A stretch of 64,000 bases of DNA from NCBI GenBank assembly GCA_013339765.2, contig CM023450.1, positions 43,395,745 through 43,459,744 of the forward strand, read 5' to 3'. Position numbers and translations under genes: made by a program. The notes beneath the pieces are model-generated. The model saw only the letters and a program-made list of their open reading frames with translations. It was not told the DNA's origin and searched no databases. How positions within the stretch are numbered: the stretch's first letter is position 1; each line of letters begins with the position of its first letter. This DNA comes from Haemaphysalis longicornis (Eukaryota > Arthropoda > Arachnida > Ixodida > Ixodidae). This document shows, one piece after another, positions 45,430 through 60,569 of the stretch.

Positions 45430-48400
45430 GCCGACCTAGATTTCAGTGGATGGCCTTACGGGTATTCGCCCACAGCGTGTAATTCGCTGCTCAAACTGGG
45501 GAGGATTCACAACTGCGATGGAAGAGTATATGGACTCAGTGAGCTCACGTTCTTCCTTCGTGGAAACAATGTCAAGAGCTCATAAGTCTAGCACCAAGGT
45601 GCTGAGGTTACCACATAAATACGGCGCTGCTGACTCAGTGTTCGAGAGGCTTCGAGCAGTGCGTCGACGAGCAGAAAGATGAGCCCGTCGGATGCTATCG
45701 CTTGAGGATATCCCAGATACTAGGCGCGCTCAGAGGGCAGTCTAGTGGCATATGGCCAAACTTGCCAAGCGCGAATGGGAGTCCTTCTGCCTCGAAGCCG
45801 GACCCGAGGAAGCCACTTTCCAGAATATGGCGCCTGGTTCGAAGCTTCTGTTCCCCACCAACTCAACTGCACCCATTTAACGACATTGCACACAGCACGA
45901 AACACGACTGATCTACACCTTGCGAGCGCCTTCTGCAGGAAAATTACAATGGCGCCGACACCTCTGCTACCATCATCGTCCTCGAACGAGGACTCCCCAG
46001 AGATGTCGTCTCCCATGGACGTGCCATTCTCAATGACAGAACTGCTGGCTGCACTGGCTTCCATTTAAAAAGTCCACGTGCCCAGGTCAGGACGAATCAA
46101 TCTCTCGTGGGAGACTGGCCATCTAAAGCCAAAATGAAAACACGCTCGCATTGCGCCAGTTCTCAAGCCAGGGAAAATTCCAACTGCCATCGTGTCCTAT
46201 CGTCCCATAACCCTCCTGAGCTGTGTCGGCAAGCTGATGGAGAAGATGGTACTTTATCGCTTGGACTGGGATCTGACAGTCAGAAATTAATACCTGGAAG
46301 AGATGTCTGGTTTCCGCAAGGGTCGTAGCAGCATTGATAATGCCATCGCACTAGCAACCAGCATCAAACAAGCTAAGTATAGGCGAAACACCCTCATGTT
46401 CCTGGGCATCAAATCAGCCTATGACTGCGTAGCGCATGAAGCTATACGTTCGGCTATGAAATCTTCAGGTATCGGAGGCCGGATGTATGCATGGCTATCA
46501 GGCTACCTTTCCGATAGATACAGTCGGGAAAACGCTTGTCTATAACGCTCCAGCGGCGTGCTCCGGACTGCGCGGGAAGCACCTAGGGACAGCGCCTGGT
46601 TTGAGACCGGTAGAATGTGAGCATGCGCTACCCGTATCAGCTCCATGGCTCTGTCTCTTCTGGATACATGTGCCCTTTACCTTGGCTTCCGCACCTTCTT
46701 TCGCCGAGATAACCACTGCCTGCGGTGCGGGGCCGGGAAACAAAAGCGGAGATTGCCCGCCTTAGCGCGGGCTGCGCGATTTTCCCGCCTGAATTTTGAG
46801 CTTTGGCGCACAGATGTTCATTGCGTCACCGGCCTGCCAACACGCTGCATGGGTATCGCGTGTAATCCCTTACAAGTGACGCCCAGAACGTGGATTGAAA
46901 TAAACAGGCAGTTCTGCAAGGTTCTTTCGAGTTGTCACATTCTGTGAAGAGCTCGGTCATTCAATGTATGCGTCATTAGTGTAACGGTATAACGCATATG
47001 TGTGCTGTTTAGCAACTAAAGCCCACCGGGCGAAGTCATGCAGACTTTGTTGTGCTTTGTGCGAGCTTCAATTATTTTGTCCTTTCTGCTGCTATACTCC
47101 GGGCATTTACATTGTTTTGAAAGAATCACTCTAAATTCAGTAGGTTCTCAAAGTTTTTTTCTTTCAGTTGTCTAAGTGTGAAACACGAACAAACATCACC
47201 GAAAACTCATCTGTCGGTGTTCCTGAGTGACCAGACATTGGGCGTTGACGGCTTGTACAGTGCAATGAGGGTTGTGGCGTTGGCCCTTCGGCAGTTACGT
47301 GCAAAGACGAGCGGAGAAACCGGATAATGGGGCACGCGATACCCATGCACCGTATTGGCTGAACGATGACGCAATGAACAGCTGTGCGCCAAAGCTCTAA
47401 ATGCAGAAGGGAAACTCGCGCAGCGCGCTATAAGGCAGGGTAATGTCCGCTTTTCTTTTCCGGCCAGGCACCGCAGGCAGCGCCTCTCTCGGCGAAAGAA
47501 GGTGCGGAAGCAAAGGCGACGGGCACAGCCAGAAGGGACACAGCCACCACGCTGATACAGGTCGCGCATGCTTACATTCTACCGTTCAAACCAGGCGCTG
47601 TACCTAGATGTATCCCTCGCAGTTGGGAGCACGCCGCTCGAGCGTTATAGACAAACGTTTTTCCGACCGTATATTTACATTTTAACAAACAGCGGCGACC
47701 CAGCACTATACAGAGTGACCCGAGGTGTTCCTCGGGGTGGGGTGATAAGCCCCGCGCTTTTCAACATTTCCATTATAAACCTGGAGAAATGCTGGCCGCA
47801 GCCCGCCGAAATATTCCTGTGCGCGGACAACATCTGCATAGGAAGCTCTGGCCGTAACAGACGTGTGCTTCCGTCGATACGGCAGCGAGCAGTCGACTCC
47901 ATTGCAGCGTTTCTTGGCAGCACGAGGATTGGAAATCTCGGCAAGCAAATGTGCTGCGTTGGCTTTTACGAAACGGGACCTCACGCACTACGGGCTCACT
48001 GTTGGAGGCAATGTCATCCCATACGTTCCCAACCATAGGTTTCTGGGGGTGACATTCGACAGGTCGCTCACCTAGTCACCTCACGTCCGCCATCTCAAGG
48101 AGAAGCTCACCTCAATCTCCCGCATATTCCGTATGCTCTCTAGTAACTCCGGCGATTTCTCCGTTAGCTCTCTCCTTCAGCTCTGCAAAGCGCTCTGCGT
48201 TGGCCTCTTACGCTACATCATCACTCTATTGCTCCCTCTTTCTAAACGAACGATCAAAGCGACTTCTTGAGACAGGAACGCACAATACGCTGGAGGAGAT
48301 CGTAGCTGTCCACAGGTACAACCAACACCTCAGACTCCAAGCAACGGTTCCAGGGCAACAGATACTTCAGTGTCTAGGGTACACACCCCAGCAGCCTATT

Positions 48401-49295
48401 TTACGACTGGAACGTCTCAGCCCACGCACGGCCAACCTACTCAAAGTTGCACCCATACCAAGACACATGCATTGCCAACGAAACAAGGTCAGAAGGAGCA
48501 TTCGAGCGAAATACCTCGATAAACGAGCAGCTGCGGACCAATTCAACAACCACGTATACACAGATGCAGCAGTAACAGACACAGCAGCAAGCATTGCGTA
48601 TGCTGACCTCAAAGGAAAATTGGAGTACCAGCAGTGCATCCCCCTTATGAAACCCATCTGGGCTGAACTCACCGCCATCGCCACCGCCATTGACCACACA
48701 TCCAGCCCCACGAAGCACACGTACATATACACTGACTCAAAAAGCGCCTATCACCAACTGCTAAGCATGGAACTGCCACCACCCATAGCTACGGCAATCA
48801 ACAACAGCATCAATGTGGATCTGTAAGGCAATGTACTGGATACCTGGGCACGAAGGAATGGCAGGCAACGAAAAATCTAATCAGCTGGCCCGAGAAGCCG
48901 CAGCCCGGGCTCCTGCCAACTTCGAACCAAATCAAACGCTCACGGTCCCAACAGCACCTAAATTGAAGGACTACTCCACGGGAAGGAGAGAACTGCCACA
49001 GCTCTCTGACACGCTCACAAGACACCAAGCAACCCTAATAAGACAAGCTCAGACAGACACCTTGGACAATCCAGCTAGACTACACAAGATATGGGGAGAT
49101 CCTGACACACCACCCCCTACTTGCTCTACCTGTAACGTCATACTCGACCAAGATCACATACTCTGGAACTCACAACCATACACAACACTACAAACACACC
49201 CAGCATGGCCGTCCAGGATGAGGTCTCTGGAATGTGAGGACTAAACAGGCCTGCGTGCATATTTTTAATAAAAGCTTTTCTCTCTCTCTCTCTCT
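45430..49295 (+). mobile_element. I-group LINE with RT and RNase H, split by a foldback-like element
   Basis: The remnant begins with a pre-RT linker (IRPQRVIRCSNWGGF and LPHKYGAADSVFERLRAVRR, 45458-45670). It continues with AKLAKREWESFCLE, a SYRPITLLSCVGKLMEKM block (about 46190-46250) and MSGFRKGRSSIDNA..FLGIKSAYDCV (46303-46430). After the inserted element, YRVTRGVPRGGVISPALFNI (47711-47770) is followed by FLCADNICIG, where the catalytic YADD is CADN. A frameshift leads to ISASKCAALAF and HRFLGVTFDRS (to 48072). The RNase H domain (48200-48826) shows VYTDAA, WAELTAIATAI and YIYTDSKSAYH. After another shift WIPGHEGMAGNEKSNQLAREA and C..C....DHILW follow to 49240. The 3' end has AATAAAAG and a CT tail. 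It lacks the endonuclease and is inactive. Confidence 0.9.
46521..47669. mobile_element. Inverted-arm (foldback-like) DNA element inserted in the LINE RT
   Basis: The left arm starts CAGTCGGGAAAACGCTTGTC at 46521. The reverse complement of the right end starts CGGTCGGAAAAACGTTTGTC (ending 47669). The arms align over about 340 bp (46521-46870 with 47330-47669). TA flanks both ends (46519-46520, 47670-47671). Joining the flanks with a single TA joins the LINE codons in frame (LSDRY then IYILTNSGDP), which fixes the boundaries. The interior of about 460 bp has no recognisable transposase. TA target and CAGT-like ends suggest a pogo/Tc1-type non-autonomous element. Confidence 0.85.
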
Positions 49296-52120
<2,825 letters not shown>

Positions 52121-52127
52121 CTGGATA

Positions 52128-52233
52128 AGTCCAACAGTTGCGGAACTGGAACTTTCTTCTTCAGGGACAATCTTATACTGCATTGTAAAACCGCCCCCGA
52201 AGAAGGAAGTTTCCCTTTCGAAACTGTTGGACT
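52128..52233. repeat. Imperfect hairpin, 35-nt arms
   Basis: AGTCCAACAGTT..AACTGGAACTTTCTTCTTC (52128-52162) is inverted at GAAGAAGGAAGTTT..CGAAACTGTTGGACT (52199-52233), with a 36-nt loop. The GAAGAAG...CGAAAC..TTGG word resembles hairpins I recall near the ends of Penelope-like and other retroelements. A 116-codon open frame crosses it. Confidence 0.55.
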
Positions 52234-53197
52234 AATTTCTAATAAACAAGTTAACCGCAAAGTTGTTCACATCTCTTACCTGAACGTTCCTTTTGGCCCG
52301 TTGCAAAACTCATCGACTAATATATATATATATGAGATACCAACCAACACGTGTAACCGCGCCACCGTGTCCTGTAAACTATTTGCCGTGAAAGCGTCTT
52401 CCGCATTTTTAATACTTGAAGCAACAGTAACTCAGGTAAAGCTCTAGGGCTCAGGATACATTTTCAATCAACCCCCTAGGATCGGCTTCATGTAACGTTA
52501 CCTATAAGGCTTAGGGGGCCGGGTGCTGGAGTTTTTACTGGCGTCTATAAATAACAGCCAACCACCTTCGAACGAACCGCGCATGGAAGTTTTCATTAAA
52601 AAAAAAGAGAGAACCTGCACAGCCGGCGAAGTTTGATCGAGAACCATAACGGTAAGTGCTCCAGACACTCGGTATACGCATTTGGGGTGCCAGGTATCCC
52701 ACCGCAGCATGGGCGTGCTTCCTGCATACGTAATCTAAAGCGTATATAAAACAAATGGGCGCATCAGAAAAGCACGTGAACGCTATTTCCGGCCCCCTTC
52801 TGGCTGCGATAAGCGCAGCCAAACAGTCGGGACGGGACTCGGGACTGAAAGGGCCTCTAAGGGAGCGCCGCTGTGTGATGGACGAGATTTTCTCCGAGCG
52901 CTTAAAAAAGAAACAGAAATAGAGTCACCTATCACTGTTCAACGGTGCGAGTTCACGCGTGCACGAGCCGGCCAAAAAGAAGATTCACGACGCTCTCTTG
53001 GAAAAGTTAAATAAGGAAAACAACGAAGAAAGGTATCGCGTGAAAGATACAAGTGTCAAGATGTCTAGATCCGATGTCTAGAACGAAATCAAGAACGCTA
53101 GAATGCTTCCTGCTCCTTTAAACCAGGATACCAGCAGTGAGCTTAAATATTTTTGCTCGGTTGGTTACTTTGTGGCGTATAGATTGATTTATTTATC
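52234..53197. other. No recognisable feature
   Basis: Contains a short (TA)n run near 52319-52332. Nothing else recognised. Confidence 0.4.
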
Positions 53198-53304
<107 letters not shown>

Positions 53305-53382
53305 CAGAAATCCCGGGGGAGGTGAAGGGAATAAGGAAGGTGATATGGAAAAAGCTCATTCGAATTATTATGAGCTAGAAGT

Positions 53383-53960
53383 TTTGTACACATCCTCTTT
53401 AAGGTGGAGGAGTGTGTCTTGGGTGAAGAGGTGGGCTAGGAAGTGAGTCTGGGTGGCAGGCAAAGGAGCGTGATGTGTGAGATGGCACTCTAGAGCAGTG
53501 AAAGCCATACGCTCGAGCAGCATCCCGACACACGAGGTTAGCGAAATGTGCCGTAGGTTGGTTAGCGTATGAGTCTTACCAAGTTTAGGAACAAGAACAG
53601 TTTTTGAATGTTTCCAAGCTGCTGGAATGCGGCCAGTTTCCCATGTGTTAATGAAAAGGCGGAGTAGATCTCGAATACCCCCGTCCTAGAAGTTTTGGAG
53701 GAAATTGTATTGCATATACAATTCTCTCCCGGTGCTGTATCTCGATGTAGACGGTCCGGAGCATTGAGCAGCTCGGTCAACGCAAAGGGGGTATCCAGAG
53801 TATCCAGAGGAGATGGTTAAATGTGTGAATTGTAAGTGCGGGGGCTGGGTTATCAGAACTGGCAGGGAAGTAGAGGAGGCGCAGATCATTAGCGAGTCCT
53901 GTAGGACAAGCCCCAGTGTTGAGCAGGATACGAGAGATGGGTTGGGAAGGGCAGGAGGTG
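53383..53960 (-). mobile_element. LINE RT N-terminal (finger) fragment
   Basis: The reverse strand encodes LDTPFALTELLNAPDRLHRD and TAPGE. After a frameshift near 53690 it encodes GGIRDLLRLFINTWETGRIP, AAWKHSKTVLVPKLGK and TNLRHISLTSCVGMLLERM (to about 53520), then THFLAHLFTQDTLLHLKEDV. This is the RT 0-2 block series of I-group LINEs (...APGPD..., W..G.IP..WK....+PK.GK, LR.ISLTSC..K..ER, F....ST.D.L..L). It ends before RT motif A, near the GATT array. Its upstream side stops at the A-run of the GGGGCGAAGC element. Confidence 0.75.
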
Positions 53961-53962
53961 TT

Positions 53963-54521
53963 AAAAAATGGGCCGTCACCACTAACGTGAAACCCTGAGG
54001 AGGAGCGAAGCATGCAGTGTATAAGTATATTCAAAGATTCTGAGCCTCTCTCTTTCCCCACGGCGCGCTAGTTTGGCACCGGAGGAGCGTCGGTGGGAGG
54101 AGCAATCGCTAGCGTGCTGAGGTGGTGGCGCCCTCTCTTGCGTTGAACCAGATTTATTCAATTTAATGCCCAATCTGCCCCTTTACTTTTGTTGCTTCGA
54201 CCCATCACCCGACCCAATACGGCCTAGCGTCGCGAGCCAATCGGGCATTTGAATCTAAGACAAAAATATAACCCGTCTACAAACAGCTTCTGCTTGTGCT
54301 TGACGATTGCTGAAGCGGACAGAGAGTGTTCCACAAATCTTTAAATCATGTTAGTTTTTTTCGAAACTGGTTTTAATATTATACACTTTTTCTTTTTAGT
54401 ACGCGTATGTTCTGGCGGAGTAGTTAGAAAACGACGTCGGTGTTTTAGTATCGTGACTACAGGGAGACAATGACAGGAGATGCCGACAGCCCGATCCCCT
54501 AAGGTGCTTCGCCCCTAAAAA
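53963..54521 (+). mobile_element. GGGGCGAAGC-ended repeat, copy C, with an extra module
   Basis: Starts TTAAAAAATGGGCCGTCACC, ACTAACGTGAAACC, GGAGCGAAGCATGC and ends GTGCTTCGCCCCTAAAAAA. It is like copies A and B but the middle differs. After AGTGTATAAGTATATTCAAA it contains the GC-rich module found at 28324-28452. Only near its right end (GTCGGTGTTTTAGTATCGTG, ACTAC) does it rejoin the family sequence. A-runs at both ends may be a target duplication. Confidence 0.75.
54029..54160 (+). repeat. GC-rich dispersed repeat inside copy C
   Basis: Close match to 28324-28452: CTCTCTCTTTCC, ACGGCGCGC, GGTGGGAGGAGCAATCGC, GGTGGCGCCCTCTCTTGCGT. It looks like a separate module inserted in, or recombined into, the element. 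Confidence 0.7.
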
Positions 54522-57169
54522 ACATCTTTTTAGAGGCAGTGGTGTCTAGCTTGAAGAATAAAAACTAAAGCTGTTAGAAATTACGTTAATAGTGGCTCCG
54601 TCACCGTAGTTATGCACCTCGGCTATTAAGTGCGCTGTTGTAAAGGCGTACAGATTAATCTCGGTCATCAGGCGAAGTACACGGACGTTCTCGCACTAAA
54701 CCTCGAGTAGCAGTTCGCTCACTCCAGCCGGGGATCAAAAAAGTGATTTTGTGCGGAGCTGCAGTGCCGCCCAGTCTCAACGGTGCAGCAGCAAGAAAAA
54801 TTCAGCGAAGATATATTTGACCTTAACTAAACGATAACGAAACCCCGTTTTTGCTTCCAGCAGTCATGAATTATGATGGCACGTTATGAAGATCTAAACG
54901 TCTGGATGTATTTTGAACAGGAAATGTTACACAAATTAAAACCACTTGAAGTAGTGAAATAAAGGCAACGCGTCGGCGTTCCCGTCTCACCGAGCTGCAG
55001 ATTCAACTCACAGCTGTGCGGACCCAAAAAAAGCAGAAAAGCCAACTTCATCCTCACGTGGTACCGATAACTGTGAGCGAAAAAAATGAAAAAGAAAAAA
55101 AGATGAGAAAGAGAAGTGAATATCACGCTCCCTGCTCCCCAACACCCTTTCACCCATGCATATCTCCTATCGCCTGAGCCGGGCGACGACCTCTGACCAC
55201 GTAACACGCCCCCGCATGCACCCTGGGGTGGAAACCAACGAGCGGCGTGACGGGTGGTTGCCCATGTTCACAACTCGGATGGAAAAGAGGGCTGGGAGCC
55301 TAAGAGCGAAAACAGTGATCTTGACACCGGTCGAGCATTCGCGTCGACCTAATCGGCTTATCTGCCTCCGCCGTCGTCGAGACACTGGGCTGAGCACGTT
55401 CTCCCGTGGGTCAGAAGGATTCTTCTAAAGAAGGATTCTTTTAAAACGTGTCCCGCGCCTTCAAGTGACTCCGAACTATTTTCTGTTTTTTTCTTTTTTG
55501 TGCCACTCGTCGGGGCTTCTTTGGCCTCATAAAATATCTGGGCAGTCGTAAGTATAGGGCCCAATGGTATGTTCTCGGAACTTTGTAGTTTTTGAAGTGT
55601 CGTTTTCGAACAGCGTTGAATCGTAAAAAGAGCTGTGCTATGCTATATGTATACCTTGTCCTTCAGATTTCTGTAATCGCTGCTAGCTTCCAGATCGTGC
55701 TTATTTCTTATGCATGCGAAGTTTGTTCACTGAAAATTTGAGGGAGGACTAACGCCAGCTATAACTAACTGAATAAAACAAGAACGGGGAAGACGCAGGT
55801 GCAGGGGAAAAGCATCCCGAATTCATTCAACACAGCGCTGTTCTTAGTTCGTTTTTCATGTTTTCTTTTTAAAGTGCAGAAGCTAATGGCGCCCCCGTGC
55901 GCCATGGTAACTGCCGCTGTTTTCTCGCTGAGAAGCCAACCCCGTGGCCAGCGACGTGAACGTTAATACGAAAGCTACAGAAACTATGAGAATCGTCTAC
56001 TAAAGCATCGGCGTTCTTTAGCCGACTCTCCGTTTCACTATCCTTAAGGAACCTTGAAAAAGGTTTTGCCGATTCATGGGTGTTCGCATTTTCAGGCAAG
56101 TCAATGTCCTAATAATCGCCTCCTTGAAGAATTCGGTTAAAGCAAGGAGTATTAGTAGAATTACTGCAAATCAAAACATCGCATTTTCCCCCGCGCCGCG
56201 ATTCCCCCTCGTTTCGCCCACCTCCTCGCACCGGGCGAGCGTGACTTCCCATGATGCCTCGCTCTCGGTGACATCTGCAAGGACATTCGGTTGCGGGCAT
56301 CGTCTGCTACTACGATATTCTGCGCCTCAGCATCGCTGTGGGAAGGGAACGTCTGATCTTCTGCCTTCCGTTTGGGCTACTTTTTTATCATTTTGCTTTT
56401 GAATCCTGCATTCTGCTCACGGCTGGAAGAGCGGATGAAAGGACTGGTGCGGGTACTTTAATGCTTCAACACAACGCCGAAAGATCACGCGAAAGAGAAC
56501 GACCGTGTCACCACGCGTTCGCGGCGGCGACATGCCTTCGTACATACTGGAGCCAAAAATATTTGAGCGAATGACTAAAGGACCGCCTCGAAATTTGTCA
56601 GAGTGAGCACGTGCATGTGTTCCGAACCGAGGTCGGTCTTAAATATTGCTTAGTTCTCGTTCCCGAAAACGTCAAGCTTGGTAGAGTTGCGGTGACGCCA
56701 TGCACGCGCGGACACAGGAAGCTGTAGGATTCAATTCCGTTATTCTGCTCGGCTCTAAACATTTATAAACGTAACAAAAAGCAGCCGAAGGGTTGCACGG
56801 TACGGCAGCGGAACTTTTTTTAGAGTGGGTCCTGCAATCTTTCTCCCCCTCCCTCCCCCTCCCTCACCCTTACTTGCTCACCCTGTGTCTTGTTTAAGTG
56901 GACGGGAGGAAACTATGTTTACTCTTTATAAAGACATACGAATTTTGCAAAATATGCGCATCAGTATTCCGTCCTCTGAAAGTACAATTGCCTTTTTATA
57001 TTTATACAAAGCAGGAACTTAAAACTGAACAAATCGTGCCTACACTTAAACGATGTGTTCATGTTTGATATGGTAGTTCCACAGTTCAGCCAAAAAGTTT
57101 TGTTTAGGATTAGCGAATGCGATTCGCAAACGAGGCCACTTAGAAGGTGGGAAAAGAAAGAAAAAGCAG
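54522..57169. other. No recognisable feature over about 2.6 kb
   Basis: A short duplication (GAAGGATTCTT at 55417-55427 and 55432-55442) is the only local structure noted. Frames up to 108 codons are not recognisable. Confidence 0.35.
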
Positions 57170-57241
57170 CACCCTGTCGGGAATTGAACCCGCGACTCTG
57201 ATTGAGCGGACGCGAGGCTTTATTCCACTGCGCCACGAGAT
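57170..57241 (-). repeat. tRNA-derived sequence
   Basis: On the reverse strand TGGCGCAGTGG (57225-57235) and GGTTCAATTCC (57180-57190) are near-consensus A and B boxes at tRNA spacing, with a CGGG/CCCG T-arm. The acceptor ends do not pair. A tRNA pseudogene or SINE head with intact promoter boxes. Confidence 0.65.
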
Positions 57242-59198
57242 GATTGGATATTGGGCGGGAATTACTACATTGAGACCCGCCCTTTGTGTCCCATCCATGC
57301 TTTCTATCTGATTGCAGGGACTCCTGGCTCGTTAACTGAACATTTGTTGAATAACAGTTGCGCAGTAGGGTTCCATAAAGCCCCCAACATAGCTGACCTC
57401 CTAGAACAGCACTGTTGCGGCTGCTACTGCGGTTTAACACAATAGGAATAGAGCTCGCCGTTTTTCTTTTTACTCTTTATACTAAAAACCTTGATCAGTA
57501 TTGATTTTTTATTACCTAAGAAACTTTCTGTGACTTCTCTTCTGATCTTACCTGAGCTTATATTTTCTAAAAGCGTTCCTGGTGCCACACGAATATGCAG
57601 CTCCGCGAAACTCCGCAAAACGAGTTGTCGCCAAAGCGAACGGCCTAAGCATCGTAAGCCGATATACGGATCGCATGTGTTGAGCTGTACGAAATTCATG
57701 GACCTAACTATGTTTACTACACTCTAGATACTAACAGAGCCGCATTCACTACGGCACAAATGTTGTGGGGGCGCAGTTTTCGCTTCTCGATCGATTCCCG
57801 AAGACCGTTCGGCCGATTGGCGTTGTCGGCGTCTTCCGTCAGCGAACTAGCAGACAGTTTTAGTTTTACGTGCGTACAGTGTTCACGTACGCAAACGCAA
57901 AGAGTATACGTAGTCCACCCGCATGCAGTAATAAACTCTTGTAGTTACACGTACGCGACACAAGCCACGCGTAGGGTACCTGAATGCCTAGCGCCATCTA
58001 CGAACAGACACCGACAATGGCCCACATCTGCATATTTATGCCTACACTTCATAAATTACCAATTCTCGTGCAAACACACAGCGATCTCAGTTATCTAAAA
58101 AAAACATCACGTGTAATCAGACTGCAGTGCATTCCAAATAATTCTAAAAGTACGTTCACAAAAGCGTCGCACAACTGTTTCTGTGGTAGGAACACGCTAA
58201 CGACAAAATGTTTTCCTTTAGGCGTCCTAGACTCAGTAAATCCAAAAAAGCCTTCCTGTGGCTTGGACATCACAAAGTCACTATTGCTATGCAGAGGATT
58301 CACAGTTTCGCACTTCGTGGCCAGAGCACTCGCGTGCACAAGCGAGTTTTCGATAAAGCACTCTAACCAAGCATGCTTCTGATGTTCAAGCAGAACCTCG
58401 TCTGTATGTTTTCCCGGTTTCTATTTTTTTTTTCATTTCGTAAATACGGTTTCTACAGGGCTAACCTTTCACTCGGCGCAAGCAATTAGGCCTTCAGGTA
58501 ATGCTAGGCATGTGGAATTGGGGCGTAGTCGTTAGGCCGGTAGTGTCATATCACGTTGCATGGAAACGAAGTAAGTGAAGCGAAGTAGAAGGCATGGGAG
58601 CTTGAAGCACGTTCGGGAAAAAAAAGTTACAAAGCAGCTTAACGGACGCCGGGTACATATTGAAGCCCGATATGGCGTTAACACAGGAGACTTTGCCGGC
58701 AATACATCTGGTTTTGCGGTGTTTACCTCAGTGAGTTTTTACTGTTTCTGTTCTGTGTAGGAAAGTGCTTGCTTGACTAGAGTACTGTTGTTTGAGACTC
58801 AGCACCTTTTTATAAACTCTTACCCGTGCTGCATGACTAAAAGATAAAACAGTTAAAAGCACGGGCGCACCCATTATGAGCCGTAATTATGTGCTGGAAC
58901 GCAAAAAGTTTTTCTTCAACCTAACCTTAGAAGAAGAAAAAATAAACGTGAAAAAAGCTCGCCAAAAATTTAATTTCCCACAACATGCTCGGTACAAAAC
59001 CAAGTAAGCCTCTTGCCGAACCCAAAGCCGCCGCGAATACACTAAAATTGCAGTGTTCGTACCTTGCCCACAAGAAAAGTGTCGCCAGGAGCAAACGAAA
59101 AAGTGGCGACTGCAAATCGCATCAAACCACAAGTAGAAAGGACACTCGAAGGGCCCGGGGTAAGACACAAATCCGCATCCCAATTTATGCCAGCACCC
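57242..59198. other. No recognisable feature
   Basis: A 91-codon reverse frame (57699-57424) is interrupted by a good donor-like CAG|GTAAGATC near 57550, but no family is recognised. Other frames look random. Confidence 0.35.
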
Positions 59199-59443
59199 GC
59201 CGCAGTGACTCAGTGGCTATGGCGTTGTGCTGCTGAGCACGAGGACGCGGGTTCGATTCCTGGCCGCGGCGGCCACTTTTCTTATGGAGGCGGAAAGCAA
59301 AAACGCCCGTGTGTACCAGATTTCGGCGCACGTTAAATATTTCCAGGTGGTCAAAATTAACCGGGAGCCCTCCGCTACGGCGCGCCTCATCGCCTGCGTT
59401 GCGTCGGCGCGTTAAAACTCTTCAATCAATCAATCAATCAATC

Positions 59444-59541
<98 letters not shown>
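59199..59541 (+). mobile_element. Full-length tRNA-derived SINE with (AATC)n tail
   Basis: Box A-like TGACTCAGTGG (59206-59216) and box B GGTTCGATTCC (59250-59260). Then CCGCGGCGGCCACTTTTC, TGGAGGCGGAAAGC, ACGTTAAATAT, GGAGCCCTCCGCTACGGCGC and GCGTCGGCGCGTTAAA come in order. An AATC tail runs from 59423 to 59541. This is the fullest copy in the window and the reference for the other four. Confidence 0.9.
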
Positions 59542-59660
59542 TCCTTTTTGCTAGCACTTGTGCGATGCCGTGTGCAATGCAGTTGACTATACAGTGGGTA
59601 ATTCATGTATGTGATGCAGTCCACTCGCTGACCCCGCGTGATCAGTGGATAAGACACTGA

Positions 59661-59871
59661 ATTTGATTTGATTGTAGGGTTTAACGCGTCGACTCAAAGC
59701 AGGCGATGAGGCGCGCCGTAGTGGAGGGCTCCAGATTGATTTTGACCATCTGGGGATCTTTAACGTGCCCCGAAATCTCGTACACACGGGCGCTTTTGCT
59801 TGTCGCCTCCATCAGAAAAGCGGCCACCACGGCCGGGAATCGAACCCGCGACCTCGTGCTCAGAGACACTG
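59661..59871 (-). mobile_element. tRNA-derived SINE, reverse strand, head truncated
   Basis: The reverse strand has box B GGTTCGATTCC, the TGGAGGCGACAAGC block, the CTGGAGCCCTCCACTACGG body and GCGTTAAACCCTACAATC. Box A is lost at the right end near 59870. It lies 120 bp from the plus-strand SINE in opposite orientation, so the two could pair in RNA. Confidence 0.85.
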
Positions 59872-60569
59872 CATGCGTACCAGCGCAAGGTTCTGTGAGA
59901 ATTCGGCGGCATACTTCCATTCTTGTCGCAAGAGCACGTGTTAGTTACGCGGTCACTTTGACACATACTCAGCAAGTATTTCTCAAAGAGTAGCAGCGTG
60001 CATTCTCTAAAGCAGTTCCATCGTCCCACGACGTAGCAACTAGTGTACCAGTACACTAGTGTACGGCGTGCACTAGTACATATCGGCGTGTCACTGAGGC
60101 CAATAGGCCAATGTTTACTTCCAAGGTAAAGATTTTTACTTCGGAAATATTTTTACCGTGGTCTCCACGAGGAGCCCACACACTGATGGGGCAACCAAAA
60201 GCCATGTTACACATGGAGCAACAAATGCGGTGTGCTAGCAGACAGTATTATGCATGGTGACGTCTCACACAGGTGGCGCCATGGTATGTCCACGAGGTCA
60301 GTGTTGCAGTGAAGGCAGTGATACTAAAGTTGCATGGGGTAAATTCCAATCATTTATTTTTCGCGCATGTGTTGGTTTGGAGGCGACGAATGATCATTAT
60401 CTCTCTCTTGGTGAGACTACGGTGTGGTGCGGTATGTTTTCTCCCTTCGAGGCGGTACTGCTTTACTATCGCCCAATGATACAACGACGTCACCACTACA
60501 TGCTCAAACGACCAACCTTCCCGCCGCCGACTAGCAAAGTAAACAAGAAAACAAGAAGTCACGTTTGAT
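59872..60569. other. Mostly unassigned; nested palindromes at 60041-60064
   Basis: TAGTGTAC-CA-GTACACTA overlaps the perfect palindrome GTACACTAGTGTAC. A plus frame of 104 codons (60254-60568) ends just before the LINE fragment and might belong to it, but no domain is recognised. Confidence 0.35.
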
